NCBI GenBank assembly: GCA_021153265.1
Contig: JAGKTU010000017.1
Location: forward strand, 1 to 31,900
Direction of reading: 5' to 3'
DNA length: 31,900 nucleotides
Origin: Clostridia bacterium
GTDB lineage: Bacteria > Bacillota > Clostridia > Oscillospirales > Oscillospiraceae
A program made the position numbers and the translations under genes. The notes beneath the pieces are model-generated. The model worked only from the letters and a program-made list of their open reading frames with translations. It did no database searches and was not told the origin of the DNA. Position 1 is the stretch's first letter; every line of letters begins with the position of its first letter. Shown piece after piece: positions 16,694-23,077 of the stretch.

Positions 16694-16727
16694 AAAACGG
16701 CTGATTTCCTAAGAAATCAGCCGTTTT
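16694..16727 (-). terminator. Terminator of tRNA-Pro
   Basis: A perfect 15-bp stem (AAAACGGCTGATTTC) with a 4-base loop. On the minus strand it begins at the last base of the tRNA CCA end and is followed by TCTTATG. Confidence 0.75.
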
Positions 16728-16803
16728 GGTCCGAGTGTCGAGATTCGAACTCGAGGCCTCTTGAACCCCATTCAAGCGCGATACCAAACTTCGCCACACC
16801 CGG
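16727..16803 (-). tRNA. tRNA-Pro (anticodon GGG)
   Basis: A complete 77-base cloverleaf on the minus strand: acceptor CCGGGTG/CACTCGG (one G-U pair), D stem GCGA/TCGC, anticodon stem CTTGA/TCAAG with loop ATGGGGT giving GGG, T arm TCGAG-TTCGAAT-CTCGA, discriminator A and encoded CCA. It has its own promoter and terminator. The DNA beyond its 3' end holds gene remnants, as at many tRNA integration sites. Confidence 0.95.
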
Positions 16804-16833
16804 ATTTTGCTTGCGTCTCCCGACGACTTCGAT

Positions 16834-16862
16834 ATAATAGCATACCTTGCCGAAAAATGCAA
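16834..16862 (-). promoter_or_regulatory. Promoter of tRNA-Pro
   Basis: Minus strand TTGCAT (16857-16862), 17-base spacer ending TGC, TATTAT (16834-16839), about 30 bases upstream of the tRNA 5' end. Confidence 0.75.
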
Positions 16863-16893
16863 GCATTATTTTTCATTTTATCAAAAAATTTTT

Positions 16894-17331
16894 TCAGCCC
16901 ACTTCGGGCTTGTAAAAAAACGTAGCCGTTGCGGTCATGCAGGCCTTCTCCGGAGCACTGGGAAGCGAAGCCACCGCACTCAGTGTGATCAGACTTCTGG
17001 TCACGGAGATCACCTTCACCGCCACCAGCGCATCCTCGCCGGGAATCAGCGGCCGGTGATAGCTCACCTGCAGATTGATGGTGGGCACCTGGCCCTTTCC
17101 CGGTCTTACGCAATAGGCGATGATTCCCATGGCATGATCCAGAATCGTGGCGCACAGGCCGCCATGGAGGATACCAAAGGGATTGCGCATCCAATCCTGT
17201 GTACTGCACTGCAGATAATAGGTCTTGTTCTCGTCATCGCAGCGCACCAGCTTGTACTGCAGGATATCGCCGATACTTCCAGGAACCCGCTCCTGAACCT
17301 TTCGAATCCGGTCCAAGATCAGCTGCTCCAT
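16894..17331 (-). CDS. PaaI-type hotdog thioesterase
   Basis: A 145-residue single hotdog-fold protein, probably an acyl-CoA thioesterase. The family core NPFGILHGGLCATILDHAMG (50-69) carries the HGG turn and Asp65. The ATG at 17331 has GGAG nine bases upstream and lies 4 bases past the preceding stop codon; an alternative ATG at 17355 would overlap that gene. A short hairpin (AGCCC/GGGCT) spans the stop codon and is followed by A6T6, a weak candidate terminator. The acyl substrate cannot be told. Confidence 0.85.
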   Translation of the reverse strand: MEQLILDRIRKVQERVPGSIGDILQYKLVRCDDENKTYYLQCSTQDWMRNPFGILHGGLCATILDHAMGIIAYCVRPGKGQVPTINLQVSYHRPLIPGEDALVAVKVISVTRSLITLSAVASLPSAPEKACMTATATFFYKPEVG

Positions 17332-17335
17332 GTTC

Positions 17336-17554
17336 TTATTCTCCACGCTCACCATGCACGACCTTTCCGATATTCCAAAGCTGTGCCACGGTGCGCTCGG
17401 CAGCCTGCTTCTCATCCTCGTTGTTGTACTCAACGTACACCGTGTGGGCGCTGCAGTCGGCGCACTCCACCTGAACACACCAGCCACCCTCATGGAGGAT
17501 CAGTCCGGCACCCCGGCAGATAGGGCATTCCTCCAGCAGAATCAATTCATCCAT
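17336..17554 (-). CDS. Small Lar-like zinc-ribbon protein
   Basis: A 72-residue protein with paired CxxC motifs (C10/C13 and C31/C34) and a Trp-Asn near the end (60-61). This is the pattern of the Lar family (restriction-alleviation) small zinc proteins, often phage-derived. Here it sits in a housekeeping operon, 12 bases after the TIGR03936 gene and 4 bases before the thioesterase. The family call is by motif pattern only; a plain zinc-binding protein is also possible. Confidence 0.6.
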   Translation of the reverse strand: MDELILLEECPICRGAGLILHEGGWCVQVECADCSAHTVYVEYNNEDEKQAAERTVAQLWNIGKVVHGERGE

Positions 17555-17566
17555 ATCTATATCTCC

Positions 17567-18226
17567 TTATCTGAATACATTTTCCTGTTCGTCGTAAACT
17601 TCCACACGGCAGCACCGAACAAAGTCCGGCTTCACTTCCGGCAGATACTTGTCTATGGCAGCGCTCAGCTGCATAGGATTCAAGCTGGGATTCTGGCAGC
17701 AAACACGGGCATGGATCTTTACTTCCTTCTCCCCTGCCTGTTCAACTGTCAGATTGCGGATCATGGGGATAATATTTTGCTCCACGATGCCGTTTTTACC
17801 CTTCTTTTCCACGATCACTTCATCCCGGCAGAACAGCGCCTTCATATTTTCCACCGTGCCAGCCGCTACACCCCGGTCATATTCCAGAGTCAGACAGCAG
17901 TCCAGGTAGGAAAGGTGCTTAATCTTCGCGCCGTTTTCATACACGTCCAGAACCCGGACACCATCAGTCAGCGCGCAGTTGAGCCGCTCCATGATATCCT
18001 TGCAAGGAATGATCACGCCGTCCAGATCAAAATCCAACAGCTCGCAGCCGCTTTCCACGCCCACGCTCAGCGGCAGCGCGATGGATACGGAAGGTCTGGG
18101 ATTAAAGCCCTGTGTATGGGTCAGAGGCAGTCCGGCACGCTTAAACGCTCTCTGAAACAACCGCATCAGATCCAGATGAGAGATCCAGACCGCATTTCCC
18201 TTTTTCTCAAACAACAGTCTAGGCAT
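17567..18226 (-). CDS. TIGR03936 family protein (DUF2344), radical-SAM-associated
   Basis: A 219-residue protein of the DUF2344 family. It is nearly always encoded next to, or fused to, the TIGR03960-type radical SAM protein. The N-terminal WISHLDLMRLFQRAFKRAG and THTQGFNPRPSVSIALPL are characteristic. No biochemical role is established. It overlaps the upstream radical SAM gene by 8 bases, which suggests coupled translation and a joint function, possibly in tRNA or ribosome modification. Confidence 0.9.
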   Translation of the reverse strand: MPRLLFEKKGNAVWISHLDLMRLFQRAFKRAGLPLTHTQGFNPRPSVSIALPLSVGVESGCELLDFDLDGVIIPCKDIMERLNCALTDGVRVLDVYENGAKIKHLSYLDCCLTLEYDRGVAAGTVENMKALFCRDEVIVEKKGKNGIVEQNIIPMIRNLTVEQAGEKEVKIHARVCCQNPSLNPMQLSAAIDKYLPEVKPDFVRCCRVEVYDEQENVFR

Positions 18227-20054
18227 CGCACTCCACCTCCTTCAGCAGGCAATTGGCGCCGCATCCGGCGCAGCCATGACGGCAATCCGGAGTCACCGTG
18301 GCCTCGTAGGCCCGATGCCGTTCCTTCAGCAGGAATTTCTTCTTTACACCCACATCAATGGTATCCCAAGGCAGGACCTCGTCTTCCCCATATCCCCGGG
18401 TAGTATAGAAATCCGCATCGATACCGCATTCATTCAGCGCATCGAACCACTTGGAATAATTGAAATACTCGTCCCAGCCATCCAACTTTGCACCATTTTT
18501 CACAGCTTCTTCAATGACCGGGCCAAGCCGCCGGTCGCCGCGGGCAAACACAGCCTCCAGCCGGCTCAGATCTGGGCCATGGTAGTCATAGGTAATGGAC
18601 TTGGAATAGAAATGGCTCTTCAGCAGCCGGCACCGCCGCAGATACTCTTCCGGAGTGATCTGCTTTTCCCATTGGAAGGGCGTGTGGGGCTTGGGAACAA
18701 AATAGGCCGTGGCCACATGAACACGCAGTCCCCGCTTCTTATTCACGGCGTTGGCCTGCCAGGTCTTGATGACCTTGTAAACCAATTCCGCAATACCCAG
18801 CACATCTTCATCGGTCTCTGTAGGCAGACCCAGCATGAAATACAGCTTGACATTGTTCCAGCCGCCGGAGAAGGCATTGGCACAGGTGTTCAGAATCTCG
18901 TCTTCCGTCAGATTCTTGTTGATTACATCACGCAAGCGCTGCGTACCGGCCTCCGGCGCAAAGGTCAGACCGCTTTTACGCACAGTCTGCAGTTTCTCCA
19001 TCAGCTCCCGGGAGAAATTATCCGCCCGGAGAGACGGCACGGAGAGATTGATCCGGTTTTCCGCACAGTAGGGAATCAGTTCATCCGTCAGTTCCTTCAG
19101 CCCCCGATAATCGGAGGTAGAAAGGCTGGACAGGGTAATCTCATTGTGGCCGGAATATTCCATCGTCTCCATAGCCTGCTTGTAGAGCACCTCAGGACTC
19201 TTCTTCCGCACGGGACGGCAGGAAAAACCCGCCTGACAGAACCGGCAACCACGGATACAGCCCCGGAATACCTCCAGATTCGCCCGGTCATGGACGATCT
19301 CGGTGGAGGGAACGATCATCTTGGTGGGCCAATAGGCGTTATCCAGATCCTCCACGATCCGCTTAGTCACCGTTTCCGGCGCGCCTTCCAGCGGGACAAT
19401 AGCGCTCAGTGTACCGTCGGCGTTATACTCATGCCGGTACAGCGACGGCACATACACACCGGGGATCTTGGCAACCTCCCGGAGGAACCGTTCCTTGCTC
19501 CACTCCTCAGCCTTTGCCTTGTCGTACAGCGCAACGATCTCCACGGTGATCTCCTCGCCCTCACCGAGGGAGAAGAAGTCGATAAACTCCGCCAGAGGCT
19601 CCGGGTTAAAGGCACACACACCGCCGGCAAACACCATATTCTTCAGTCCCTGCCGATCTTTGGCATGCAGCGGAACACCAGCCAGATTCAGCATGTTGAG
19701 AATGTTGGAGTATGCCATCTCGTAACCGATGGTAAAGGCGATCATATCAAAATCCTTCACCGCATTCTGGCTTTCCAGCGCCCACAGGGGCAGATTATGT
19801 TCGCGCATGGCGTCCTCCATGTCGCCCCAAGGGGCAAACACACGCTCGCACCACACGCCATCCATCTCATTCATCACGCCGTAAAGGATCCGCATACCCA
19901 AATTGGACATACCGATCTCATAAGTGTCCGGGAAACAGAAAGCCACCCGAACACGCACATCCTCCAAATTCTTTTTGATCTCTCCCCACTCGCCACCGGT
20001 ATACCGGGCCGGTTTTTGCACCGTGGGCAGGATTCTCTGCAGCAAATTGGTCAT
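18219..20054 (-). CDS. TIGR03960 family B12-binding-domain radical SAM protein
   Basis: A 611-residue iron-sulfur enzyme of unknown substrate. The N-terminal region (about 30-200) resembles a cobalamin-binding Rossmann domain. The radical SAM CX3CX2C motif follows as C266, C270 and C273 (FRGCIRGCRFCQAG). A Cys-rich tail (CRHGCAGCGANC, near 590-602) may hold an additional cluster. In Clostridia the family is typically beside TIGR03936 and the ribonuclease G/rplU genes; here it is beside TIGR03936 and the SpoIVFB-like protease. Confidence 0.92.
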   Translation of the reverse strand: MTNLLQRILPTVQKPARYTGGEWGEIKKNLEDVRVRVAFCFPDTYEIGMSNLGMRILYGVMNEMDGVWCERVFAPWGDMEDAMREHNLPLWALESQNAVKDFDMIAFTIGYEMAYSNILNMLNLAGVPLHAKDRQGLKNMVFAGGVCAFNPEPLAEFIDFFSLGEGEEITVEIVALYDKAKAEEWSKERFLREVAKIPGVYVPSLYRHEYNADGTLSAIVPLEGAPETVTKRIVEDLDNAYWPTKMIVPSTEIVHDRANLEVFRGCIRGCRFCQAGFSCRPVRKKSPEVLYKQAMETMEYSGHNEITLSSLSTSDYRGLKELTDELIPYCAENRINLSVPSLRADNFSRELMEKLQTVRKSGLTFAPEAGTQRLRDVINKNLTEDEILNTCANAFSGGWNNVKLYFMLGLPTETDEDVLGIAELVYKVIKTWQANAVNKKRGLRVHVATAYFVPKPHTPFQWEKQITPEEYLRRCRLLKSHFYSKSITYDYHGPDLSRLEAVFARGDRRLGPVIEEAVKNGAKLDGWDEYFNYSKWFDALNECGIDADFYTTRGYGEDEVLPWDTIDVGVKKKFLLKERHRAYEATVTPDCRHGCAGCGANCLLKEVECDA

Positions 20055-20082
20055 AACGCTACCTCTTTATCCATAATCAGCA

Positions 20083-20631
20083 CTATTGTACCGCCTGCCG
20101 GGTCTTTTTGCAAGAAAATTTTCTATGTACAGCCGCCACTGTCACGAAGCCCAACAGCCATATCCCCATTTTCCATGCCGCCAGCATCTTTACGCCCACG
20201 ATTGTGAGTCCCGCAGCCACCACTTTTTCGCAAATCCCGCTGACCCGCTCACCTGCCAAACATCTCAAGATCCGCTTTCCATCCTGTTCCCCAACCGGAA
20301 GCAGATTAAACACCGTCTGCACCGCCGCACACACCGCACAGCAGGGTATCCACCGGGCAAACAGCACCAGTATCAACCCAGATGTTGGACCGGCAGCAGC
20401 CGCCACCAGCTCCTCCCATCGCGTCATTACCCCTGTCTCAATCTTTGCGCCCCCAAATCCAATCTGTATCCCCCGAACAGGAACTTCCATCCACTTCAGC
20501 GCCAGCAGATGCCCCATCTCATGCACCGCAGCCGCCACCACCGCCCCCATCAACCACCGCAGCGGCACGATGAGGATGGCAACCGCCCCCCAAATGCAGG
20601 CACTGGCCTCAATCCGGATATCCGGCTTCAT
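20083..20631 (-). CDS. Site-2 protease family protein, SpoIVFB-like
   Basis: A 182-residue polytopic membrane metalloprotease of family M50. Zinc ligands are H37 and H41 in HEMGH, with catalytic E38, and D117 in NLLPVGEQDG (109-118). In spore formers SpoIVFB cleaves pro-sigma-K in the mother cell. The size fits this group, but no CBS domain is present and the substrate is not proven here. It overlaps the upstream small membrane protein gene by 23 bases, which mimics the spoIVFA-spoIVFB order. Confidence 0.85.
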   Translation of the reverse strand: MKPDIRIEASACIWGAVAILIVPLRWLMGAVVAAAVHEMGHLLALKWMEVPVRGIQIGFGGAKIETGVMTRWEELVAAAAGPTSGLILVLFARWIPCCAVCAAVQTVFNLLPVGEQDGKRILRCLAGERVSGICEKVVAAGLTIVGVKMLAAWKMGIWLLGFVTVAAVHRKFSCKKTRQAVQ

Positions 20632-20905
20632 TCAGAATCTCCCTACAGAACGCCTGCACCGCATCCCCTACCGGCACACCCTCATGAATCTGCGATACCA
20701 TCTGCTCCGCCGCCCGACCTGTGACCTCCAGATCGCCGGGAAACACCATACGCCTCAACTTGTCCATCCCGGCAGGCCAAAACAGCCTTACAAACAGACA
20801 CACCGCCACCAATGCAGCCGCCACCATACCGACAGCGGATCGTTTCCGCTCTTTCAGCCCCGTTTTCACTGCTTTTCCTGCATCATATCGAATCTGATAC
20901 CCCAC
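20609..20905 (-). CDS. Small single-pass membrane protein in the SpoIVFA position
   Basis: A 98-residue protein from a GTG at 20905, chosen because AGGGGG lies eight bases upstream. The longer frame beginning at 20971 runs into the tRNA-Ser promoter. A membrane segment spans about 27-43, after a basic stretch (LKERKR), so the C-terminal part is probably extracytoplasmic. Gene order suggests a partner of the M50 protease, like SpoIVFA, but I see no convincing SpoIVFA LytM domain; it is much shorter than the usual ~260 residues. Confidence 0.65.
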   Translation of the reverse strand: MGYQIRYDAGKAVKTGLKERKRSAVGMVAAALVAVCLFVRLFWPAGMDKLRRMVFPGDLEVTGRAAEQMVSQIHEGVPVGDAVQAFCREILNEAGYPD

Positions 20906-20953
20906 GCATACCACCCCCTGCCATCCTATGCCGCTGCGCGCAGCGAAATACCG

Positions 20954-20982
20954 TTGACAACTGTCCCCCAAAGTGGTATCAT
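20954..20982 (+). promoter_or_regulatory. Promoter of tRNA-Ser(TGA)
   Basis: Consensus TTGACA (20954-20959), 17-base spacer, TATCAT (20977-20982), 11 bases before the tRNA 5' end. Confidence 0.85.
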
Positions 20983-20993
20983 CTAGTGCATAT

Positions 20994-21082
20994 GGAGAGT
21001 TGTCCGAGCGGTTTAAGGAGCCAGTCTTGAAAACTGGTGATGGGGAAACCCACCGTGAGTTCGAATCTCACACTCTCCGCCA
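20994..21082 (+). tRNA. tRNA-Ser (anticodon TGA)
   Basis: An 89-base class II tRNA. The acceptor GGAGAGT pairs with ACTCTCC, with discriminator G and encoded CCA. Anticodon stem CCAGT/ACTGG flanks loop CTTGAAA, giving TGA. A long variable arm follows (GATGGGGAAACCCACC region), and the T loop is TTCGAAT. Confidence 0.96.
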
Positions 21083-21083
21083 C

Positions 21084-21122
21084 AATAGTCCCGTGAATTG
21101 AGATCATTCACGGGACTGTTTT
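21084..21122 (+). terminator. Terminator of tRNA-Ser(TGA)
   Basis: A 15-bp stem (AATAGTCCCGTGAAT against ATTCACGGGACTGTT, one G-U pair) followed by TTG. It lies between the tRNA and the orphan gene. Confidence 0.75.
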
Positions 21123-21156
21123 GCTAATCAGGCAACTAGCGCAATGGAGGTTCGTT

Positions 21157-22218
21157 ATGCATAACGCCATCTACTATGAAGGGACATATTACCTCTTACC
21201 CAAAGAATTCGACAATTACGAAATGTTTATTCAGAATCTGCAAGATAAAGCCTTGCCTGCGCAATACTGCATGATCGAGCTTCGAGAAGATCACAAGGCA
21301 CGCAATTTTTCCGTGATAAAAGGGCGCAGTATGGCTCCGTATTTTCTTTCCGGCTACCATGATAACCCCGTTGTGGTTACAATTGAAAATTGTGAGAATG
21401 TGTACCCGGTTCATGTGGAAGTAATGGATCAGGTGGAATACAATGCACAATTGCGGGAAGTAATCAATCGGGTATGCCCAGGTTGTCTGCGATTTAAGCC
21501 TCTTTCCAATCGGGTGCAAAGTCTGAACGGTCATTTCGAGGAAATGACCCTTGACGGTGTCTGTGTATTCCGCCAGGAGTCCAAGCCCGCGCCGCGTTCC
21601 TTCCACAACCATTTATTCTCCTTTGGCGGTTTCTTTGTGCGTTTTGACTACGCTTCAATAAACGCACAGGAAATGTCCAATAATATCAAGCAGTGGTTTT
21701 ATGTTCGCTACGCCAATGCTTTGTTGGAAGAAATTGATGGTCACAAAGTATTGACTTTGCACTGCAAGCAAAACGAGCTTCTCGCGCCTATTTTGGCAAA
21801 GGCGATATCCCAGTACATAGAGAAGATATCAGCTGGCACTTACCATATTCGTCTGGCGGCAGATTATATCTGTACAGAAAACATTTTGACCGAATTGCTT
21901 ATGGATCAGAATTCCGAAACCTTCCGAAAAGACTGTAAAAAGTACGGTGTTTCCCTTGCCGTTCTGGAATACGATGACCATGCTTCGGATAAGGTGCGCC
22001 ATTCGCTGAAAGAGTTAGTCGATCACTTCTGGCTCTTCCCACTCCTGCAAACAAATGGAAAAGACTATTATCTGGTCGCAGATACCGCCTATGTTTTGAA
22101 AGAGCTTCGCTACCGTTCTCCGCTGTTACAGGCACATCATGCAAATGTCAGCATTTTTGATCAATACAAGAATTCCCATTATCAAATCTCATTTGATATG
22201 AAGCAAACGCTTCTCTAA
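21157..22218 (+). CDS. Orphan protein of unknown function downstream of tRNA-Ser
   Basis: A 353-residue soluble protein that I do not recognise. The ATG at 21157 has GGAGG with a suitable spacer; the longer open frame starts with a TTG at 21121 inside the tRNA terminator. One CPGC motif is present near residue 107, with no signal peptide or clear membrane segment. Its base composition looks more A/T-rich than the flanking housekeeping genes. It is the only plus-strand protein gene for several kilobases, located between a tRNA and a strong bidirectional terminator. This pattern suggests an acquired cargo gene. No integrase is next to it. Confidence 0.7.
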   Translation: MHNAIYYEGTYYLLPKEFDNYEMFIQNLQDKALPAQYCMIELREDHKARNFSVIKGRSMAPYFLSGYHDNPVVVTIENCENVYPVHVEVMDQVEYNAQLREVINRVCPGCLRFKPLSNRVQSLNGHFEEMTLDGVCVFRQESKPAPRSFHNHLFSFGGFFVRFDYASINAQEMSNNIKQWFYVRYANALLEEIDGHKVLTLHCKQNELLAPILAKAISQYIEKISAGTYHIRLAADYICTENILTELLMDQNSETFRKDCKKYGVSLAVLEYDDHASDKVRHSLKELVDHFWLFPLLQTNGKDYYLVADTAYVLKELRYRSPLLQAHHANVSIFDQYKNSHYQISFDMKQTLL

Positions 22219-22273
22219 ATAAGCACCCAATCTGCAAGCCGGGGCTTTTGTATCAACATTAGAGTTAGTCTCC

Positions 22274-22310
22274 AAAAAAGACCCGATGCGTACAGCATCG
22301 GGTCTTTTTT
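22274..22310. terminator. Bidirectional terminator between the orphan gene and nrdG
   Basis: A perfect 16-bp stem (AAAAAAGACCCGATGC with loop GTACA) with A and T runs on both sides. It serves the plus-strand gene ending at 22218 and the minus-strand nrdG ending at 22320. Confidence 0.9.
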
Positions 22311-22319
22311 GCTACATAT

Positions 22320-22832
22320 TCAGTATTCTCCCTGCCAGCGGCCTCTGTCGATGGTCACGACTTTGCCTGCTTTCAGACTTTCCGGCACGTTGATGATACG
22401 CTGATTGCGGCTTCCCCGGAAGGCGATCTCCAGACTCTTTTCACGCATAAGAAACGGCCCGTCGATCAGCACATCCAAACAGTGCAGAAGTTCTTTCTGC
22501 CCATCCGTTCCATCCAGCAGTTCCTCAAAGGTATAGCCGGAATAGGACGCAACCTCATAGCCAATTTCTTTTAAAGCCTTGGCAATCTCCGCAAACCCTT
22601 CCGCCTGCGCGAAAGGCTCGCCGCCGGAGAATGTCACGCCCCTACACAGAGGACTGCTCTTCACGATCTCCACAGACGCCTCCATGGACACTTCCGTACC
22701 GCCGGAAAAATCCCATGTCTCCGGATTGTGGCATCCCTCACAATGATGGGGACATCCCTGTGCGAACAGAGTTGTCCGCAGTCCCGGCCCATCCACGATG
22801 GAATCCGTGACGATACCGGCTAAATTAACCAT
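22320..22832 (-). CDS. nrdG: Anaerobic ribonucleotide reductase activating protein NrdG
   Basis: A 170-residue radical SAM activase that places the glycyl radical on NrdD. The CX3CX2C cluster motif is C27, C31 and C34 (GCPHHCEGC). SFSGGEPF-type binding is seen as VTFSGGEPF. The ATG lies within the end of the 53-aa glycyl-radical ORF, overlapping by 8 bases (ATGGTTAA). Only a weak binding site precedes it, so translation is probably coupled to that ORF. Confidence 0.95.
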   Translation of the reverse strand: MVNLAGIVTDSIVDGPGLRTTLFAQGCPHHCEGCHNPETWDFSGGTEVSMEASVEIVKSSPLCRGVTFSGGEPFAQAEGFAEIAKALKEIGYEVASYSGYTFEELLDGTDGQKELLHCLDVLIDGPFLMREKSLEIAFRGSRNQRIINVPESLKAGKVVTIDRGRWQGEY

Positions 22833-22986
22833 TCTTGCTCATGCCGTGCTTCACACGGTCACGCTCTTCGGCCCGCTTGGCATCGTTCCACTTGTCCATG
22901 GTGCCAACCAAGTAGCCGGTGATCCGGCGGATGCGTTCGAAGCCCACGCCCTGACCCAGCTTTTCGTTCTTACTCTTTGCAGTCAT
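22825..22986 (-). CDS. 53-aa glycyl-radical subunit, detached C-terminus of NrdD
   Basis: A 53-residue protein whose segment FERIRRITGYLVGTMD followed by a basic KRAEERDRVKHG tail matches the extreme C-terminus of class III reductases. There the Gly of R(V/I)xGYLG-type motifs carries the radical; here this is Gly24. The ATG at 22986 follows AAGGAGG with a 7-base spacer. It is separated by 91 bases from the stop of the 760-aa NrdD ORF and overlaps nrdG by 8 bases. The large ORF ends without any GYLG-type motif, so the holoenzyme probably needs both proteins. Confidence 0.85.
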   Translation of the reverse strand: MTAKSKNEKLGQGVGFERIRRITGYLVGTMDKWNDAKRAEERDRVKHGMSKNG

Positions 22987-23077
22987 AGTAATTCCTCCTT
23001 AGGATGGGAAATAAACAGTTTGGGTATGTTACCTGTCTAAATGATAGCAGATAATCCTATCCCCTTCTGTGACAATG

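Noticed and set aside
18276..20207. 643-aa plus-strand open frame opposite the TIGR03960 gene
   Set aside because: Antisense to a clearly recognised radical SAM gene, with no ribosome binding site or motifs.
22987..23077. The nrdD split as a simple sequencing frameshift
   Set aside because: The two ORFs are separated by 91 bases without coding character, and the small ORF has its own AAGGAGG site; a single indel would not join them.
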